This document shows, in pieces, positions 1-7,938 of a stretch of 64,000 nt of DNA (position 1 is the stretch's first letter; each line of letters starts with the position of its first letter). The notes under the pieces were generated by a model, which had not been told where the DNA came from, searched no databases, and saw nothing but the letters and a program-made list of their open reading frames with translations. The DNA is taken from positions 62,001 to 126,000 of the IMG/VR virus record IMGVR_UViG_3300022924_000016, one strand, 5' to 3'. A program made the translations under genes and the position numbers. Source of the stretch: a virus.

Positions 1-1
1 C

Positions 2-916
2 AATATCTCTGAAGGAGTTACAAATAAATATTTCAGTAATACATTAGCTAGAAATGCTTTTAGTGCAGGGACAGGTTTAAATTATTCAGCAGGCATATAT
101 AGCTTAGATAGTGCAACGCAAGGGACTCTAGCATCTATTAACAATAAATTCAATACCCCAACAGGTACTGTTGTGCAGTATTTAAGGGGAGATGGCTCCA
201 TATCCAATTTTCCAACAATACCTTTAGCCCAAGTTAACAGTGATTGGAATTCAAATAGTGGTGTAAGTCAAATACTAAACAAACCAATATTATTTAGTGG
301 TTCTTATACTGATTTATCTAATAAACCAACAATACCAGTTAATACAAATCAATTAATCAATGGTTCTGGATTTATTACTGGATATACTGAAATAGATCCT
401 ACAGTTCCTTCTTATTCAAAAACACTAAGTTCTTTTAATATAATTAAAACTTCTACAGATGGGTTATATCAACCTTTAGGAAGCTATCTTACTAAAACTT
501 TAGCTGATACATATTATTATCCATCGACAGGCAACCCTAGTGGATTCTTAACAAGTCTACCGACAAAAAGTTTTAATAATTCGGCGGTAAAAACGATAAA
601 CGGAACAGGAGTTCAAATATCTACAACAAGAGATGCCTTTGTAACCTATACAGTAACTCACACTATAGCTTTGACATTGTTGTTAGCTTCAGGAAGTTCG
701 CAAGTATTTTTAGAAGTAAGTCCAAATAATTCAACTTGGACTACAATAAGTCAAGCAGGGTATTCAGACGGAGTAGCAGTAGCCGTGGCACTCACAAAAA
801 CAACTACGAACAACGTACAAGGAATGATTCCAGCAGGAAATTATGTCAGACTAAGAAGCGTGGTATCAGGTGGAGGGTCAACAACCTTCACAAACGGTCA
901 AGAAGTACTTAATTAA
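2..916 (+). CDS. Tail/head fibre-like protein, 5' end outside window
   Basis: The frame is open from base 2 to the stop at 916 (304 codons visible), so the true start lies upstream; a GTG at 173 is internal. The visible part contains the phage-fibre motif with paired 'NKP' turns: ILNKPILFSGSYTDLSNKP around residues 93-111 of the fragment, followed by SGFITG. Such repeats are common in fibres and tail-collar proteins of many tailed phages. The C-terminal third (ALTLLLASGSSQVFLEVSPN) looks like a beta-sandwich tip. Role inferred: virion fibre contacting the host surface. It heads the fibre/lysis gene group and is followed after 19 bases by a small gene. Confidence 0.7.
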   Translation, partial: NISEGVTNKYFSNTLARNAFSAGTGLNYSAGIYSLDSATQGTLASINNKFNTPTGTVVQYLRGDGSISNFPTIPLAQVNSDWNSNSGVSQILNKPILFSGSYTDLSNKPTIPVNTNQLINGSGFITGYTEIDPTVPSYSKTLSSFNIIKTSTDGLYQPLGSYLTKTLADTYYYPSTGNPSGFLTSLPTKSFNNSAVKTINGTGVQISTTRDAFVTYTVTHTIALTLLLASGSSQVFLEVSPNNSTWTTISQAGYSDGVAVAVALTKTTTNNVQGMIPAGNYVRLRSVVSGGGSTTFTNGQEVLN

Positions 917-935
917 AAACCAAATAAAAACAAAA

Positions 936-1142
936 ATGAAATTATTCCACGACAGTGCTTATTTTGTAAGCGGTTCAAATCCAAATGCAATTCCTGACGC
1001 TATTAATGCCCTTAGAGATTTAGGTATAACAGTGGATGAATACGATCCCTATGATTTTGAAGCTTTGGGCATATACCTTTCAGCTACTGAACAGCAAAGG
1101 TCGGGTTTGCCACTTCCCCAGAAACCTAAGAAAAGAATTTAA
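936..1142 (+). CDS. Small hypothetical protein of the fibre cluster (68 aa)
   Basis: I do not recognise the family. The start at 936 (MKLFHDSAYF) is preferred over an upstream ATG at 870 because 870 overlaps the fibre gene, while 936 follows an A-rich stretch typical of starts in this genome. The protein is acidic in the middle and ends in a Pro/Lys tail (LPLPQKPKKRI). No membrane segment is visible. Its place between fibre genes suggests a virion accessory or fibre chaperone, which is only inference. Confidence 0.6.
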   Translation: MKLFHDSAYFVSGSNPNAIPDAINALRDLGITVDEYDPYDFEALGIYLSATEQQRSGLPLPQKPKKRI

Positions 1143-1153
1143 CTACTAAAAAT

Positions 1154-1177
1154 CCTCCCAGAGTAAAATTTGGGAGG
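1154..1177 (+). terminator. GC-rich hairpin between fibre genes
   Basis: CCTCCCA (1154-1160) pairs perfectly with TGGGAGG (1171-1177) around a 10-base loop. The hairpin lies just after the stop at 1142 and before the gene at 1196. No long T-run follows, only TAATTAAAAATT, so it may be a weak terminator, a partial attenuator or an mRNA-stabilising end. Confidence 0.5.
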
Positions 1178-1195
1178 TAATTAAAAATTAAAAAC

Positions 1196-1561
1196 ATGTG
1201 TAAAGATATAAATTCCTGTGGTGACGTTACTTTTGCGCAGTGCGTGAGATACGAAGAAGATTTACCAGAATTTTCAAAAATAACAAAAGATTGTGTTAAT
1301 ATAGAAGATACCAACAAGGATATTTATGAGCTTATTGGAGAAATAAAAGAAGGGATTCCTGCAAATTTAACAACAAGATTAGAAGAATTAGAATCGCAGG
1401 TTTCAGAACTTCAAGAACAAGTAACAGCTTTACAGAATCAAAATGTTTGTTTAAAAGATATAACAGAATGTATTAATGTATCAACAATAGAAGATCCATG
1501 CGGGGAAGAAGTAACAAATTTAGGACAAGTTTTGAATTACATATTAAGCAGACTTCCCTAA
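1196..1561 (+). CDS. Cysteine-tagged fibre-associated protein with coiled coil (121 aa)
   Basis: The N-terminal half has spaced cysteines and a CVNIEDTNKDIYELIGEI stretch. Residues about 62-80 form a heptad coiled coil (LEELESQVSELQEQVTAL), and the C-terminus has a second module beginning DITECINV. The same T-E/D-C-I module occurs in the proteins at 4687 and 4891. This looks like a trimeric fibre connector or tip-binding protein, but the exact function is unknown. The start ATG at 1196 follows AAAAAC. Confidence 0.65.
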   Translation: MCKDINSCGDVTFAQCVRYEEDLPEFSKITKDCVNIEDTNKDIYELIGEIKEGIPANLTTRLEELESQVSELQEQVTALQNQNVCLKDITECINVSTIEDPCGEEVTNLGQVLNYILSRLP

Positions 1562-1893
1562 TAAGTAAAATAGCATATTTACCCGTAATACTAGCATTCA
1601 CATATTTGACTATATACAATTTCATTGATTTTAATTATTATATAAATCTGTATTCCAAGCTTGTGATAATAGACAATATAATGGTATTTTTTGCTATAAT
1701 AGGCTTTATTTTAGGAGGTTATAAAAAATGGAAATTGGAAGTCATAAGGTGTTTTTCTTTTGTTATAATACTTAACATTTTAACTGAATATGCAAGATAC
1801 TATGATGATATAGATTACTTCAAGTGTTACTTTGCGATACTTATTCTTTTCATAGTCTCTTTCACCATAACAAGCACACAAACTAATGATTGA
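1498..1893 (+). CDS. Four-helix membrane protein, holin-like
   Basis: Hydrophobic segments occur at about residues 24-44 (ISKIAYLPVILAFTYLTIYN), 56-74 (VIIDNIMVFFAIIGFILGG), 82-97 (VIRCFSFVIILNIL) and 110-126 (CYFAILILFIVSFTIT). This fits a small inner-membrane protein. The start is uncertain: ATG 1498 overlaps the previous gene by 64 bases, and the next ATG (1681) would remove the first two helices, so 1498 or a non-ATG codon near 1561 is likely. Its position directly before spanin- and holin-like genes and the endolysin suggests a part in lysis. The family was not recognised. Confidence 0.6.
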   Translation: MRGRSNKFRTSFELHIKQTSLISKIAYLPVILAFTYLTIYNFIDFNYYINLYSKLVIIDNIMVFFAIIGFILGGYKKWKLEVIRCFSFVIILNILTEYARYYDDIDYFKCYFAILILFIVSFTITSTQTND

Positions 1894-2221
1894 TAAAGCA
1901 CTAGAATTTCTAAAGACGCTTGTTACCCTCACCAATAGACAAATAATAATTTTACTTTTTTCAATAGTGGTGGCAGGTTTAGGAGTAGTTATATGGAAAC
2001 AGAATGAAATAATAAAGAGTAAAGATGAAGCTATTACTAATAATGATGTTAGATATAATAATAACATTGACGCTCTTCAAAATAAAATCAATGAACAAGA
2101 AAAGGAAAAATTTAAAATCAGCGACGATGCTCAAAAGTATTTCAGAGAAAGATTTGAAAAACTTGAAGAAGAGTCCCGTAGAAATTACAGAGAAGTAAGA
2201 CAAATAAAACCGAGTAAATAA
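1886..2221 (+). CDS. Inner-membrane coiled-coil protein, spanin-like (111 aa)
   Basis: One transmembrane helix at about residues 19-36 (QIIILLFSIVVAGLGVVIW) is followed by a long charged helix with coiled-coil character (residues 37-105, Lys/Glu/Asn rich). This is the architecture of Rz-type inner-membrane spanins, which link inner and outer membranes and disrupt the outer membrane at lysis. It overlaps the previous gene by 8 bases and shares one base with the next. No sequence match to a named spanin is claimed. Confidence 0.55.
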   Translation: MIDKALEFLKTLVTLTNRQIIILLFSIVVAGLGVVIWKQNEIIKSKDEAITNNDVRYNNNIDALQNKINEQEKEKFKISDDAQKYFRERFEKLEEESRRNYREVRQIKPSK

Positions 2222-2472
2222 TGAAGACATTAGGAGCATTAATTATAGGATTTTTTCTCGTACTATCAGTGAAGAACAATGAGAAAATTTACCCCGAAGT
2301 AGCGAAAATAAGTTTAGAAGAATCAAAAAGTTTTGAAGAAACAATGCAAGAAACCGATTTATATAAAAAGACAGTTATTGTAGAGGACACCATAATTCAG
2401 ACACAAAAAATATTAAGAGAAATAAAAGATGAAAAAACTCATAGACGATCTGCTGAAATCACCAAGTGGTAA
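2221..2472 (+). CDS. Small exported or membrane-anchored lysis-cluster protein (83 aa)
   Basis: It begins with a hydrophobic segment (residues 4-17, LGALIIGFFLVLSV), followed by an acidic helical region. There is no lipobox cysteine, so it is not a classical o-spanin lipoprotein. It overlaps the preceding spanin-like gene by one base (TAATG) and the following holin-like gene by 44 bases, which suggests translational coupling within a lysis cassette. Function not recognised. Confidence 0.5.
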   Translation: MKTLGALIIGFFLVLSVKNNEKIYPEVAKISLEESKSFEETMQETDLYKKTVIVEDTIIQTQKILREIKDEKTHRRSAEITKW

Positions 2473-2689
2473 GTATTCAAGAAAAAGTGTTATTATTATT
2501 ATAACATTTGCATTCACAATAATTTTAGGAAGTTATATAGTAGTAGCTGAAGTGTTGAATAGTTATGCCTCTGGAATATTTGATTCGTTATTAATATTTT
2601 TAAGTACCTTGCTTTCGATTTCGATTGCCGATAAGAAGATTTTAAATAAATCAGTACCGAATATAACTCAAGAAGAAACAGAAATATAA
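2429..2689 (+). CDS. Putative holin (86 aa, two membrane helices)
   Basis: Two hydrophobic helices (about residues 20-42, SVIIIITFAFTIILGSYIVV, and 48-66, IFDSLLIFLSTLLSISI) lie between a basic N-terminus (MKKLIDDLLKSPSGKYSRK) and a polar tail. Size, topology and position just before the endolysin are those of class II-type holins, which form membrane lesions that let the endolysin reach the cell wall. The 44-base overlap with the previous gene is large but the start ATG is clear. Confidence 0.6.
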   Translation: MKKLIDDLLKSPSGKYSRKSVIIIITFAFTIILGSYIVVAEVLNSYASGIFDSLLIFLSTLLSISIADKKILNKSVPNITQEETEI

Positions 2690-2701
2690 AACCAAGAAAT
2701 A

Positions 2702-3457
2702 ATGCCTAAAGCAAAAGAAACAAAAAATTTAGTATTTCATACCTCAGCAGGATTTTCATTAGTTCCAGGAATAGAAGATTTTTGGAGAAATAATTTAAAA
2801 TGGAAATCAAAAGGGTATGCCGTAATTATAGAACCTAAAGGTAAAATTTGGTACTTGAACGACAACACTGCCAAATATGGATATGTTGAGAAATACAACC
2901 AAGGTAAATGTTTTGAATTTATTACTAATGGAGTAGCAGGAAACAACTCAAATAATGTACATATTTGCTACATAGGAGGGATAGAAGTTGCAGGAAAAGA
3001 TTCAAAAGGACAAAATATCTACAAAGGAAAAGACACAAGAACACTTGAACAGAAAGCCTCATTTGAAGTAGTTATAAAACAGTTTTTAGATTGGTGCAAC
3101 GCTAATGGAAAAGATACCAACTTTGCGACTGGCTTTGTGGGGCATAGGGACTTTTCTAAGGATTCTAATAAAGACGGCATAATTGCAAGTTGGGAAAGAA
3201 TTAAAGAGTGCCCTTGCTTTGATGCGATAAAAGAGTACGAAAAATACGCTTCTCCCGATAGAAAAGGATTACTACCTACAGTTCAATCTACTAAACCACA
3301 AACAATAAAAGATAATAGCTTCAAGTTTTATTCTGTAGTTGCGGGAGATACACTTTCAAAAATCGCCATAAAGAATAAAACGACAGTTATAAAAATTAAA
3401 AAAGATAACTCTTTGAATACCGACTTAATACAAATAGGACAAAAACTTAAAGTATAA
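2702..3457 (+). CDS. Endolysin: N-acetylmuramoyl-L-alanine amidase with LysM domain
   Basis: The N-terminal amidase domain (about residues 8-178) carries the zinc ligand pattern of the T7-lysozyme/amidase_2 family: H13 (FHTSAG), H148 (GHRDF) and C170 (ECPCFD). VHICYIGG at 86-93 is a further conserved strand. A linker leads to a LysM peptidoglycan-binding domain at about 207-251 (YSVVAGDTLSKIA). The enzyme would cut the bond between muramic acid and L-alanine in host peptidoglycan during lysis. There is no signal peptide, in keeping with holin-dependent release. It follows the putative holin by 12 bases. Confidence 0.9.
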   Translation: MPKAKETKNLVFHTSAGFSLVPGIEDFWRNNLKWKSKGYAVIIEPKGKIWYLNDNTAKYGYVEKYNQGKCFEFITNGVAGNNSNNVHICYIGGIEVAGKDSKGQNIYKGKDTRTLEQKASFEVVIKQFLDWCNANGKDTNFATGFVGHRDFSKDSNKDGIIASWERIKECPCFDAIKEYEKYASPDRKGLLPTVQSTKPQTIKDNSFKFYSVVAGDTLSKIAIKNKTTVIKIKKDNSLNTDLIQIGQKLKV

Positions 3458-4101
3458 TGATAGCCTTAAAAACATATTGGAGAGAAATACTCATAGGATT
3501 GCTAGTAATTACAGTTATAGCTTTATTGAAAGATTGCAACCCTGAAACATCTACAGTCACTACTTATAAAGACGTAAAAGTAAAAGTCCCAGAAGTTGTC
3601 GGAACATTAATTCCTGAAACAAATACAGAATTACCAAGCAAAGGGACAGACTCAATAATCTACAAAGATAAGATTATATACTCGACTCATCCATTTGACA
3701 AGAATCTGGCAGAAAAATATTTAAAATCAACGGACAGCTTAAAGAACTTATTATTTATAAAATCAATTCAAGAAAAAGAAAATATAACTGATTTCTCAGA
3801 CAAAAATATAGAGTTAAAAGTAAGGACAACAGTACAAGGACAGCTTAAAGATATTAAGGCAGACTACAAGATAAAAGAAAGAGAAGTGATAGTTCAAGAA
3901 AAAACTATTACAAATACAGTATTAGTCGATAAGACTCCTAAAATTGGATTTCTGCTTGGAGGAGGTTATAACCATTCTTTAGATTTGAAAAATAATTCAA
4001 GTTTTGAAGTAAATGCAGGAATAAGAATAAAAAAAGTAACAGTATTAGGATCAGCCACAACAGAAAAAACAATAGGAGGAAAAATCCTCATAGAATTATG
4101 A
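3457..4101 (+). CDS. Membrane-anchored periplasmic protein, possible single-gene spanin
   Basis: One transmembrane helix (about residues 11-26, ILIGLLVITVIALLKD) precedes an extended polar region with coiled-coil tendency (about 85-150). A Gly-rich beta-strand tail follows (KIGFLLGGGYNHSLDL at about 161-176, ending KTIGGKILIEL), resembling an outer-membrane-interacting sheet. Bacteroidota phages often carry a protein of this layout beside the endolysin. Role proposed by inference: bridging the envelope layers at lysis. It shares one base with the endolysin gene and overlaps the next gene by 4 bases. The cysteine at 27 is not in a good lipobox. Confidence 0.5.
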   Translation: MIALKTYWREILIGLLVITVIALLKDCNPETSTVTTYKDVKVKVPEVVGTLIPETNTELPSKGTDSIIYKDKIIYSTHPFDKNLAEKYLKSTDSLKNLLFIKSIQEKENITDFSDKNIELKVRTTVQGQLKDIKADYKIKEREVIVQEKTITNTVLVDKTPKIGFLLGGGYNHSLDLKNNSSFEVNAGIRIKKVTVLGSATTEKTIGGKILIEL

Positions 4102-4679
4102 AAACAGTAAAACAACTAATACAAGAATTAAACTGGTTTGATTTTTTAAGAAAGATTAAAGAGATTTTATTCAGGACTTCAGATAATCCGCTAAATTCCA
4201 AAATACAGGCAGGGGATAATATAACCTTATCAGGAGAGGGGACTGAGGAATCTCCTCTAACAATAAATTCAACAGGTGGAGGCTCAAGTGAAGTGCCTAC
4301 TCTTCAAGATGTAGTACATTCAGGTAACGTTATAACTTCGGGAATAGTTTCACAAGGAGCCCCTATTGAAGTCAGAGGTGGTGGAATGGATGTTTATGAC
4401 GGGATTAGTTTTATAAATCAGGCAGGAGATACAGTATCTTCTAGATTGAGTGCTTCTAATTCTAGTGGAATAACTACTCTTTCGCTCCAAAATGGACTTC
4501 CCTTAGATATAATAGGGGGGGTTAGGTTAAGTTCAGTAACTAATCAACAGTACAACAGAGGACTGGCGTTGAATTCTGATAATGAAATAGTAAGCTATGC
4601 TAATTCTGAAATTTCAGGAACTTTCACAACACCTGTTTCAATTACAGTAGTAAACGGAATAATAACAGCAATAACTTAA
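4098..4679 (+). CDS. Fibre-like structural protein (193 aa)
   Basis: A short amphipathic N-terminus (ELNWFDFLRKIKEILF) precedes a motif often seen at the start of fibre domains, GDNITLSGEGTEESPLTINS (about residues 38-57), and then beta-rich Gly/Ser sequence. The N-terminal pattern W-F-x-x-L is also seen in the 51-aa protein at 38675, suggesting a shared virion docking tag. Role inferred: head or tail fibre. It overlaps the preceding gene by four bases. Confidence 0.6.
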   Translation: MKTVKQLIQELNWFDFLRKIKEILFRTSDNPLNSKIQAGDNITLSGEGTEESPLTINSTGGGSSEVPTLQDVVHSGNVITSGIVSQGAPIEVRGGGMDVYDGISFINQAGDTVSSRLSASNSSGITTLSLQNGLPLDIIGGVRLSSVTNQQYNRGLALNSDNEIVSYANSEISGTFTTPVSITVVNGIITAIT

Positions 4680-4686
4680 CTTAATT

Positions 4687-4887
4687 ATGACAGAGTGTAA
4701 TGATTGCATTGAATTAGAACAGGATTCGTGCCAAGGAGAAAAAAAATTTACAGAGTGCATAGTTTCAAAAAATGCTGTACCAATTTTAGGAATTGGTGTA
4801 AATGAGCCACTAGATATAACTATCATAAAATTATCAATAATAATACAAGGACTTGAAGCAAGAATTCAGGCTCTTGAAAACGCTTAA
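4687..4887 (+). CDS. Small cysteine-tagged fibre accessory protein (66 aa)
   Basis: It starts MTECNDCIELEQDSC, continues with KKFTECIVSKN and ends in a short coiled coil (IIQGLEARIQALENA). The T-E-C-I module is shared with the proteins at 1196 and 4891, so these three genes appear to be paralogous fibre or adaptor subunits. No enzyme motif is visible. Function unknown. Confidence 0.6.
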   Translation: MTECNDCIELEQDSCQGEKKFTECIVSKNAVPILGIGVNEPLDITIIKLSIIIQGLEARIQALENA

Positions 4888-4890
4888 AAA

Positions 4891-6678
4891 ATGTGTAAAA
4901 GTAATTGTGATTGCAAAAAATGCTTCTCGGACAATATATGCAACGAATGCCAAGTCAGAACAATGACTGACTGCATAACGGTGAATCCTGAATTACCTAA
5001 TATAGGAACAGAGGCAGGAGAAGTTTTGTCAACAGTTTTGGAGTTAATAGACGCACAGCTAAGTATAACACCGCCAGTACCTACGATATCCATAACAAAT
5101 GTAGGAGCAGGAGAAGAATTATATAAAGGCTTGAGTAATTTAGGCAATTATGAATTTAGAACCTTAGTTCCAGGGTCGGATACTGTAAGCATAGTTCAAA
5201 CCGCCGATACTATAATAATAGACTTCGAAGCACCTGTGGTAACACAGAGAACCTATAGTGCAGTAAATACAGGGACAACTGGCATAGGCGTATTTAGAGA
5301 CGCAACAGTAGGGTCTATAAACACACAGTTTAATTTTAAAAATATAAATTCTGTAAATACGGGCACAGGAACAGATCTCCTAAATGCAGTCGCACAAGTA
5401 GGGGATACTATAACAATCTCTGCAAAAAGAATTGCATCTGACAGTTTGATAATAACAGAGACTGACGGAACTATAAATATAGAGACTCCTACAATTGTAG
5501 ATATACCTAGATTTATAGTGAATTCAGCCTCACAGGCACCTACAGAAGACGGTACTATATCTAAGCCATTTAAAACGATACAGGGAGCACTAACTGCATT
5601 CGTAGGCACAGGCACAGCAATAGCTCCCCAATTTGCAGGAGCAGAAGTAGTAATTCAAAAAGGACTTGGATACTCATTTACAGGGAATTTTAATTACAAT
5701 TCACTTACCATAATATTAGAGGAGTCAACATCTATAGATTCAAATCCTGCTGTGGGAGATTTTATATGCGATTATGATGCACTTTCTGACACTTCATCTT
5801 CAATTAAGATTATAATAAAAGAAGATGCTTCCATCATACTTCAAAAATCAGGATTCAGGAATTCAGGAACAACCACAGCAACCAATAATTTTGCAAATAG
5901 TAAGAGTATTTCTATATCAGGAATGGGTAGCATTAGACAAGTAGTGAACAGCAACACCAATAGCTACAGAATTTTTGATTCTAATTATAATGCAACCAAT
6001 AGCTATAATAATGATGGAGCGTATCAGTTTACTGTATCAGGAATAATAATAGGTACAAATACACAGTCTATTTACAGAATAGGCGGTAATAGCAGGATAA
6101 TACTTGAAGAAGTCTTAATAAGCATTCAAGGTAGCAACACTCTACCAACTACAACTGAATTTTTTAACCAGGTGGGTGGTTCTGCGATATTTTCAAGGGC
6201 AAATCTCGAAATCATACCTGTATTTTCAATAACTTTAAACAGGTTGTTTCCTATATCTCAATCTGCTTCTGTAGCTACTACTTTAGTGTTTAATAATTGC
6301 AAACTTCGCGGAAAAGTACTAACACTTTTTGAAAATATAAGCGTACTTCAGCCTAGCCTGCAAGCATCTTCAAACACGACAGAATTTTTTAATTGTACCA
6401 ACATCATAAAATCTGGCTCTGTCTTCTGGACAAACTGTAGTATGTTTAATAATGTTTTTCAATCTGGTAGACCCGATTTTACACAAGTAGATCTGACAGG
6501 AGCTAATAACTATAGTACATATAATATATTTAACTCAAATGTGGTTGAAAATTTGAGATCTTTTTCAAGCAGGGCAGTGGCTGTAGCGTCAGGACTCAGA
6601 AAAGGGGAAAAATTTATAAATACCGCAGGAGTGGCATCTCCTACAACAGGTTGGATAATAGATACCGTAATGGAATAA
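4891..6678 (+). CDS. Tailspike/fibre with right-handed beta-helix (595 aa)
   Basis: The N-terminal 60 residues are cysteine-rich (CDCKKC, CNECQ) and include the TMTDCITV module shared with 1196 and 4687, probably the virion-docking part. At about residues 210-232 there is the pectin-lyase-fold entry motif FIVNSAS...EDGTISKPFKTIQGAL, followed by repeated short beta strands (through about residue 530) with many Asn/Ser turns. Beta-helix spikes bind and often cleave surface polysaccharide. No catalytic residues can be assigned by eye. A strong terminator follows directly. Confidence 0.75.
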   Translation: MCKSNCDCKKCFSDNICNECQVRTMTDCITVNPELPNIGTEAGEVLSTVLELIDAQLSITPPVPTISITNVGAGEELYKGLSNLGNYEFRTLVPGSDTVSIVQTADTIIIDFEAPVVTQRTYSAVNTGTTGIGVFRDATVGSINTQFNFKNINSVNTGTGTDLLNAVAQVGDTITISAKRIASDSLIITETDGTINIETPTIVDIPRFIVNSASQAPTEDGTISKPFKTIQGALTAFVGTGTAIAPQFAGAEVVIQKGLGYSFTGNFNYNSLTIILEESTSIDSNPAVGDFICDYDALSDTSSSIKIIIKEDASIILQKSGFRNSGTTTATNNFANSKSISISGMGSIRQVVNSNTNSYRIFDSNYNATNSYNNDGAYQFTVSGIIIGTNTQSIYRIGGNSRIILEEVLISIQGSNTLPTTTEFFNQVGGSAIFSRANLEIIPVFSITLNRLFPISQSASVATTLVFNNCKLRGKVLTLFENISVLQPSLQASSNTTEFFNCTNIIKSGSVFWTNCSMFNNVFQSGRPDFTQVDLTGANNYSTYNIFNSNVVENLRSFSSRAVAVASGLRKGEKFINTAGVASPTTGWIIDTVME

Positions 6679-6700
6679 AAATTTTGTTTTCTTTTTTCTT

Positions 6701-6740
6701 GGAAGGAGGGTGAGGGATAATACCTTTGCTCTCCTTTTTT
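6701..6740 (+). terminator. Strong rho-independent terminator
   Basis: A long stem runs from GGAAGGAGGG (6701-6710) through GAGGG, pairing with CCTTTGCTCTCC (6723-6734) with some G-U pairs around an AT-rich loop, and ends in TTTTTT (6735-6740). It closes the fibre/lysis transcript and insulates the virion operon promoter downstream. Confidence 0.85.
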
Positions 6741-6783
6741 AATAAATAATAAATTAATCAATTTTTTTAATCCAAAATTCTTT

Positions 6784-6791
6784 AGTAAATT
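6784..6791 (+). promoter_or_regulatory. Bacteroidota-type promoter for virion operon (-7 box TAAATTTG)
   Basis: TAAATTTG at 6784-6791 matches the TAnnTTTG -7 consensus of Bacteroidota sigma-A. It lies after the terminator and 22 bases before the TTG start at 6814. No clear -33 TTG is seen. Confidence 0.65.
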
Positions 6792-6813
6792 TGCAAATAA
6801 TAAAAACACAATT

Positions 6814-7470
6814 TTGAAAAATTCTGAATTTGTAGACTTGGTTATAAATCAGGCGAAAGATAACAATATAGACTCCGTGCCTCCAAGAAGATATATCTTA
6901 AGAATGGGCAGAGCCTCCTCTATAAACTTAATAGCCCAAAAGCTTTTAGAAAGAACACTTTTCAGAGAAGCTTCCTTATTCACTACTCTAGAATGTATTG
7001 AATTAGAGAGAAGTGACAGAGTAAACTGTCCTTTGGTAGATTTAAGACGATGTGAGACTTTAATGAAATCTAAAAAACCTCTTCCTAAACCTGTTTTTAG
7101 CCGATTAGGGAGCTCTATTAAGAATATAAGGAGCGTTGATGGAGGATTTGAATTTTCAATTGGTTATGACACTCAAATAAGGCGGGATAAGAAAAGAAAA
7201 TACAATTATAAATCAGACGTTACAGTTTATATTGGAAGTGATTTGCATATCTATATTCCAGATGAAGAGATATATCACTTATCTGTAGATTTGATAACTT
7301 TAGAGACTGAAAAATGCGGTTGTGGGGATGAGTGCAAAAGTGGATGGGATTACGAGTTTATAGTTCCTGACAGATTTGTAAAAATAGTAATAGACGAAAC
7401 AGTTCAAAAAATACTTCTAAGAAAGCAGACACCCGAAGATCAAAACCCAAACGGCATAAACGGAAATTAG
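6814..7470 (+). CDS. Connector/ring-like virion protein (218 aa)
   Basis: First gene of the virion operon. The start is the TTG at 6814 (then AAAAATTCTGAATTTG); no ATG is available near the N-terminus. The protein is mixed alpha/beta with a C-terminal GCGDECKSGWDYEF cysteine patch (about residues 169-182). In crAss-like phages the genes just upstream of the muzzle gene encode tail hub and ring proteins that build the short tail. By position, this protein is probably one of these. The family was not recognised from motifs alone. Confidence 0.6.
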   Translation: MKNSEFVDLVINQAKDNNIDSVPPRRYILRMGRASSINLIAQKLLERTLFREASLFTTLECIELERSDRVNCPLVDLRRCETLMKSKKPLPKPVFSRLGSSIKNIRSVDGGFEFSIGYDTQIRRDKKRKYNYKSDVTVYIGSDLHIYIPDEEIYHLSVDLITLETEKCGCGDECKSGWDYEFIVPDRFVKIVIDETVQKILLRKQTPEDQNPNGINGN

Positions 7471-7938
7471 ATGGATCACAAATTTTTATTCTTCAAGGAA
7501 ATAGACTCGCTAGGAAGAGAATCTTATGAGTATTTCAAAAAAAATAAAAGATTTACGCATAAAAGTTATGACGAGTTTAAAAAATGGCTTATAATTGCAA
7601 GGGCTTTAGTGACTGAAATGAACATAATGTATGGGGAATCGGATGGTGGTTTGTATCTTAAAGATTTAGGTTATTTTTTATACCTTCCAAAATATTTAGC
7701 AAGAGGTAGAAAAATATCGGTAGTGAGAAGAAAAAAAGACAAGTTTAAATATGAGCAAAGTTTTATACCTCTGTGTAACGAGCTTTTAAGTTTCAGAATT
7801 GAAGGTACGTACCTCACTGACAAAGTATTGATACCCAACCTTAAAAAACTAGATCAAGCAGATGAATTTCAAAAACAAATCATCTATTTAAGAGGCAGAA
7901 TAAAATTCTTGCAACCCACCAAATATATGGAAATTTAA
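7471..7938 (+). CDS. Connector/ring-like virion protein (155 aa)
   Basis: It abuts the preceding gene with no gap and shares a base with the next. A central stretch GGLYLKDLGYFLYLPKY (about residues 53-69) resembles the GGLYIKGxGYF pattern I associate with small tail-connector proteins of crAss-like phages. The rest is Lys-rich helical sequence. Proposed role: subunit of the ring stack between portal and tail muzzle. Assignment rests on position and recall. Confidence 0.6.
   Translation: MDHKFLFFKEIDSLGRESYEYFKKNKRFTHKSYDEFKKWLIIARALVTEMNIMYGESDGGLYLKDLGYFLYLPKYLARGRKISVVRRKKDKFKYEQSFIPLCNELLSFRIEGTYLTDKVLIPNLKKLDQADEFQKQIIYLRGRIKFLQPTKYMEI

Noticed and set aside
173-916. A complete 247-aa gene starting at GTG 173
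   Set aside because: The frame is open to the left edge and reads fibre-like sequence upstream, so the true start lies outside the window.
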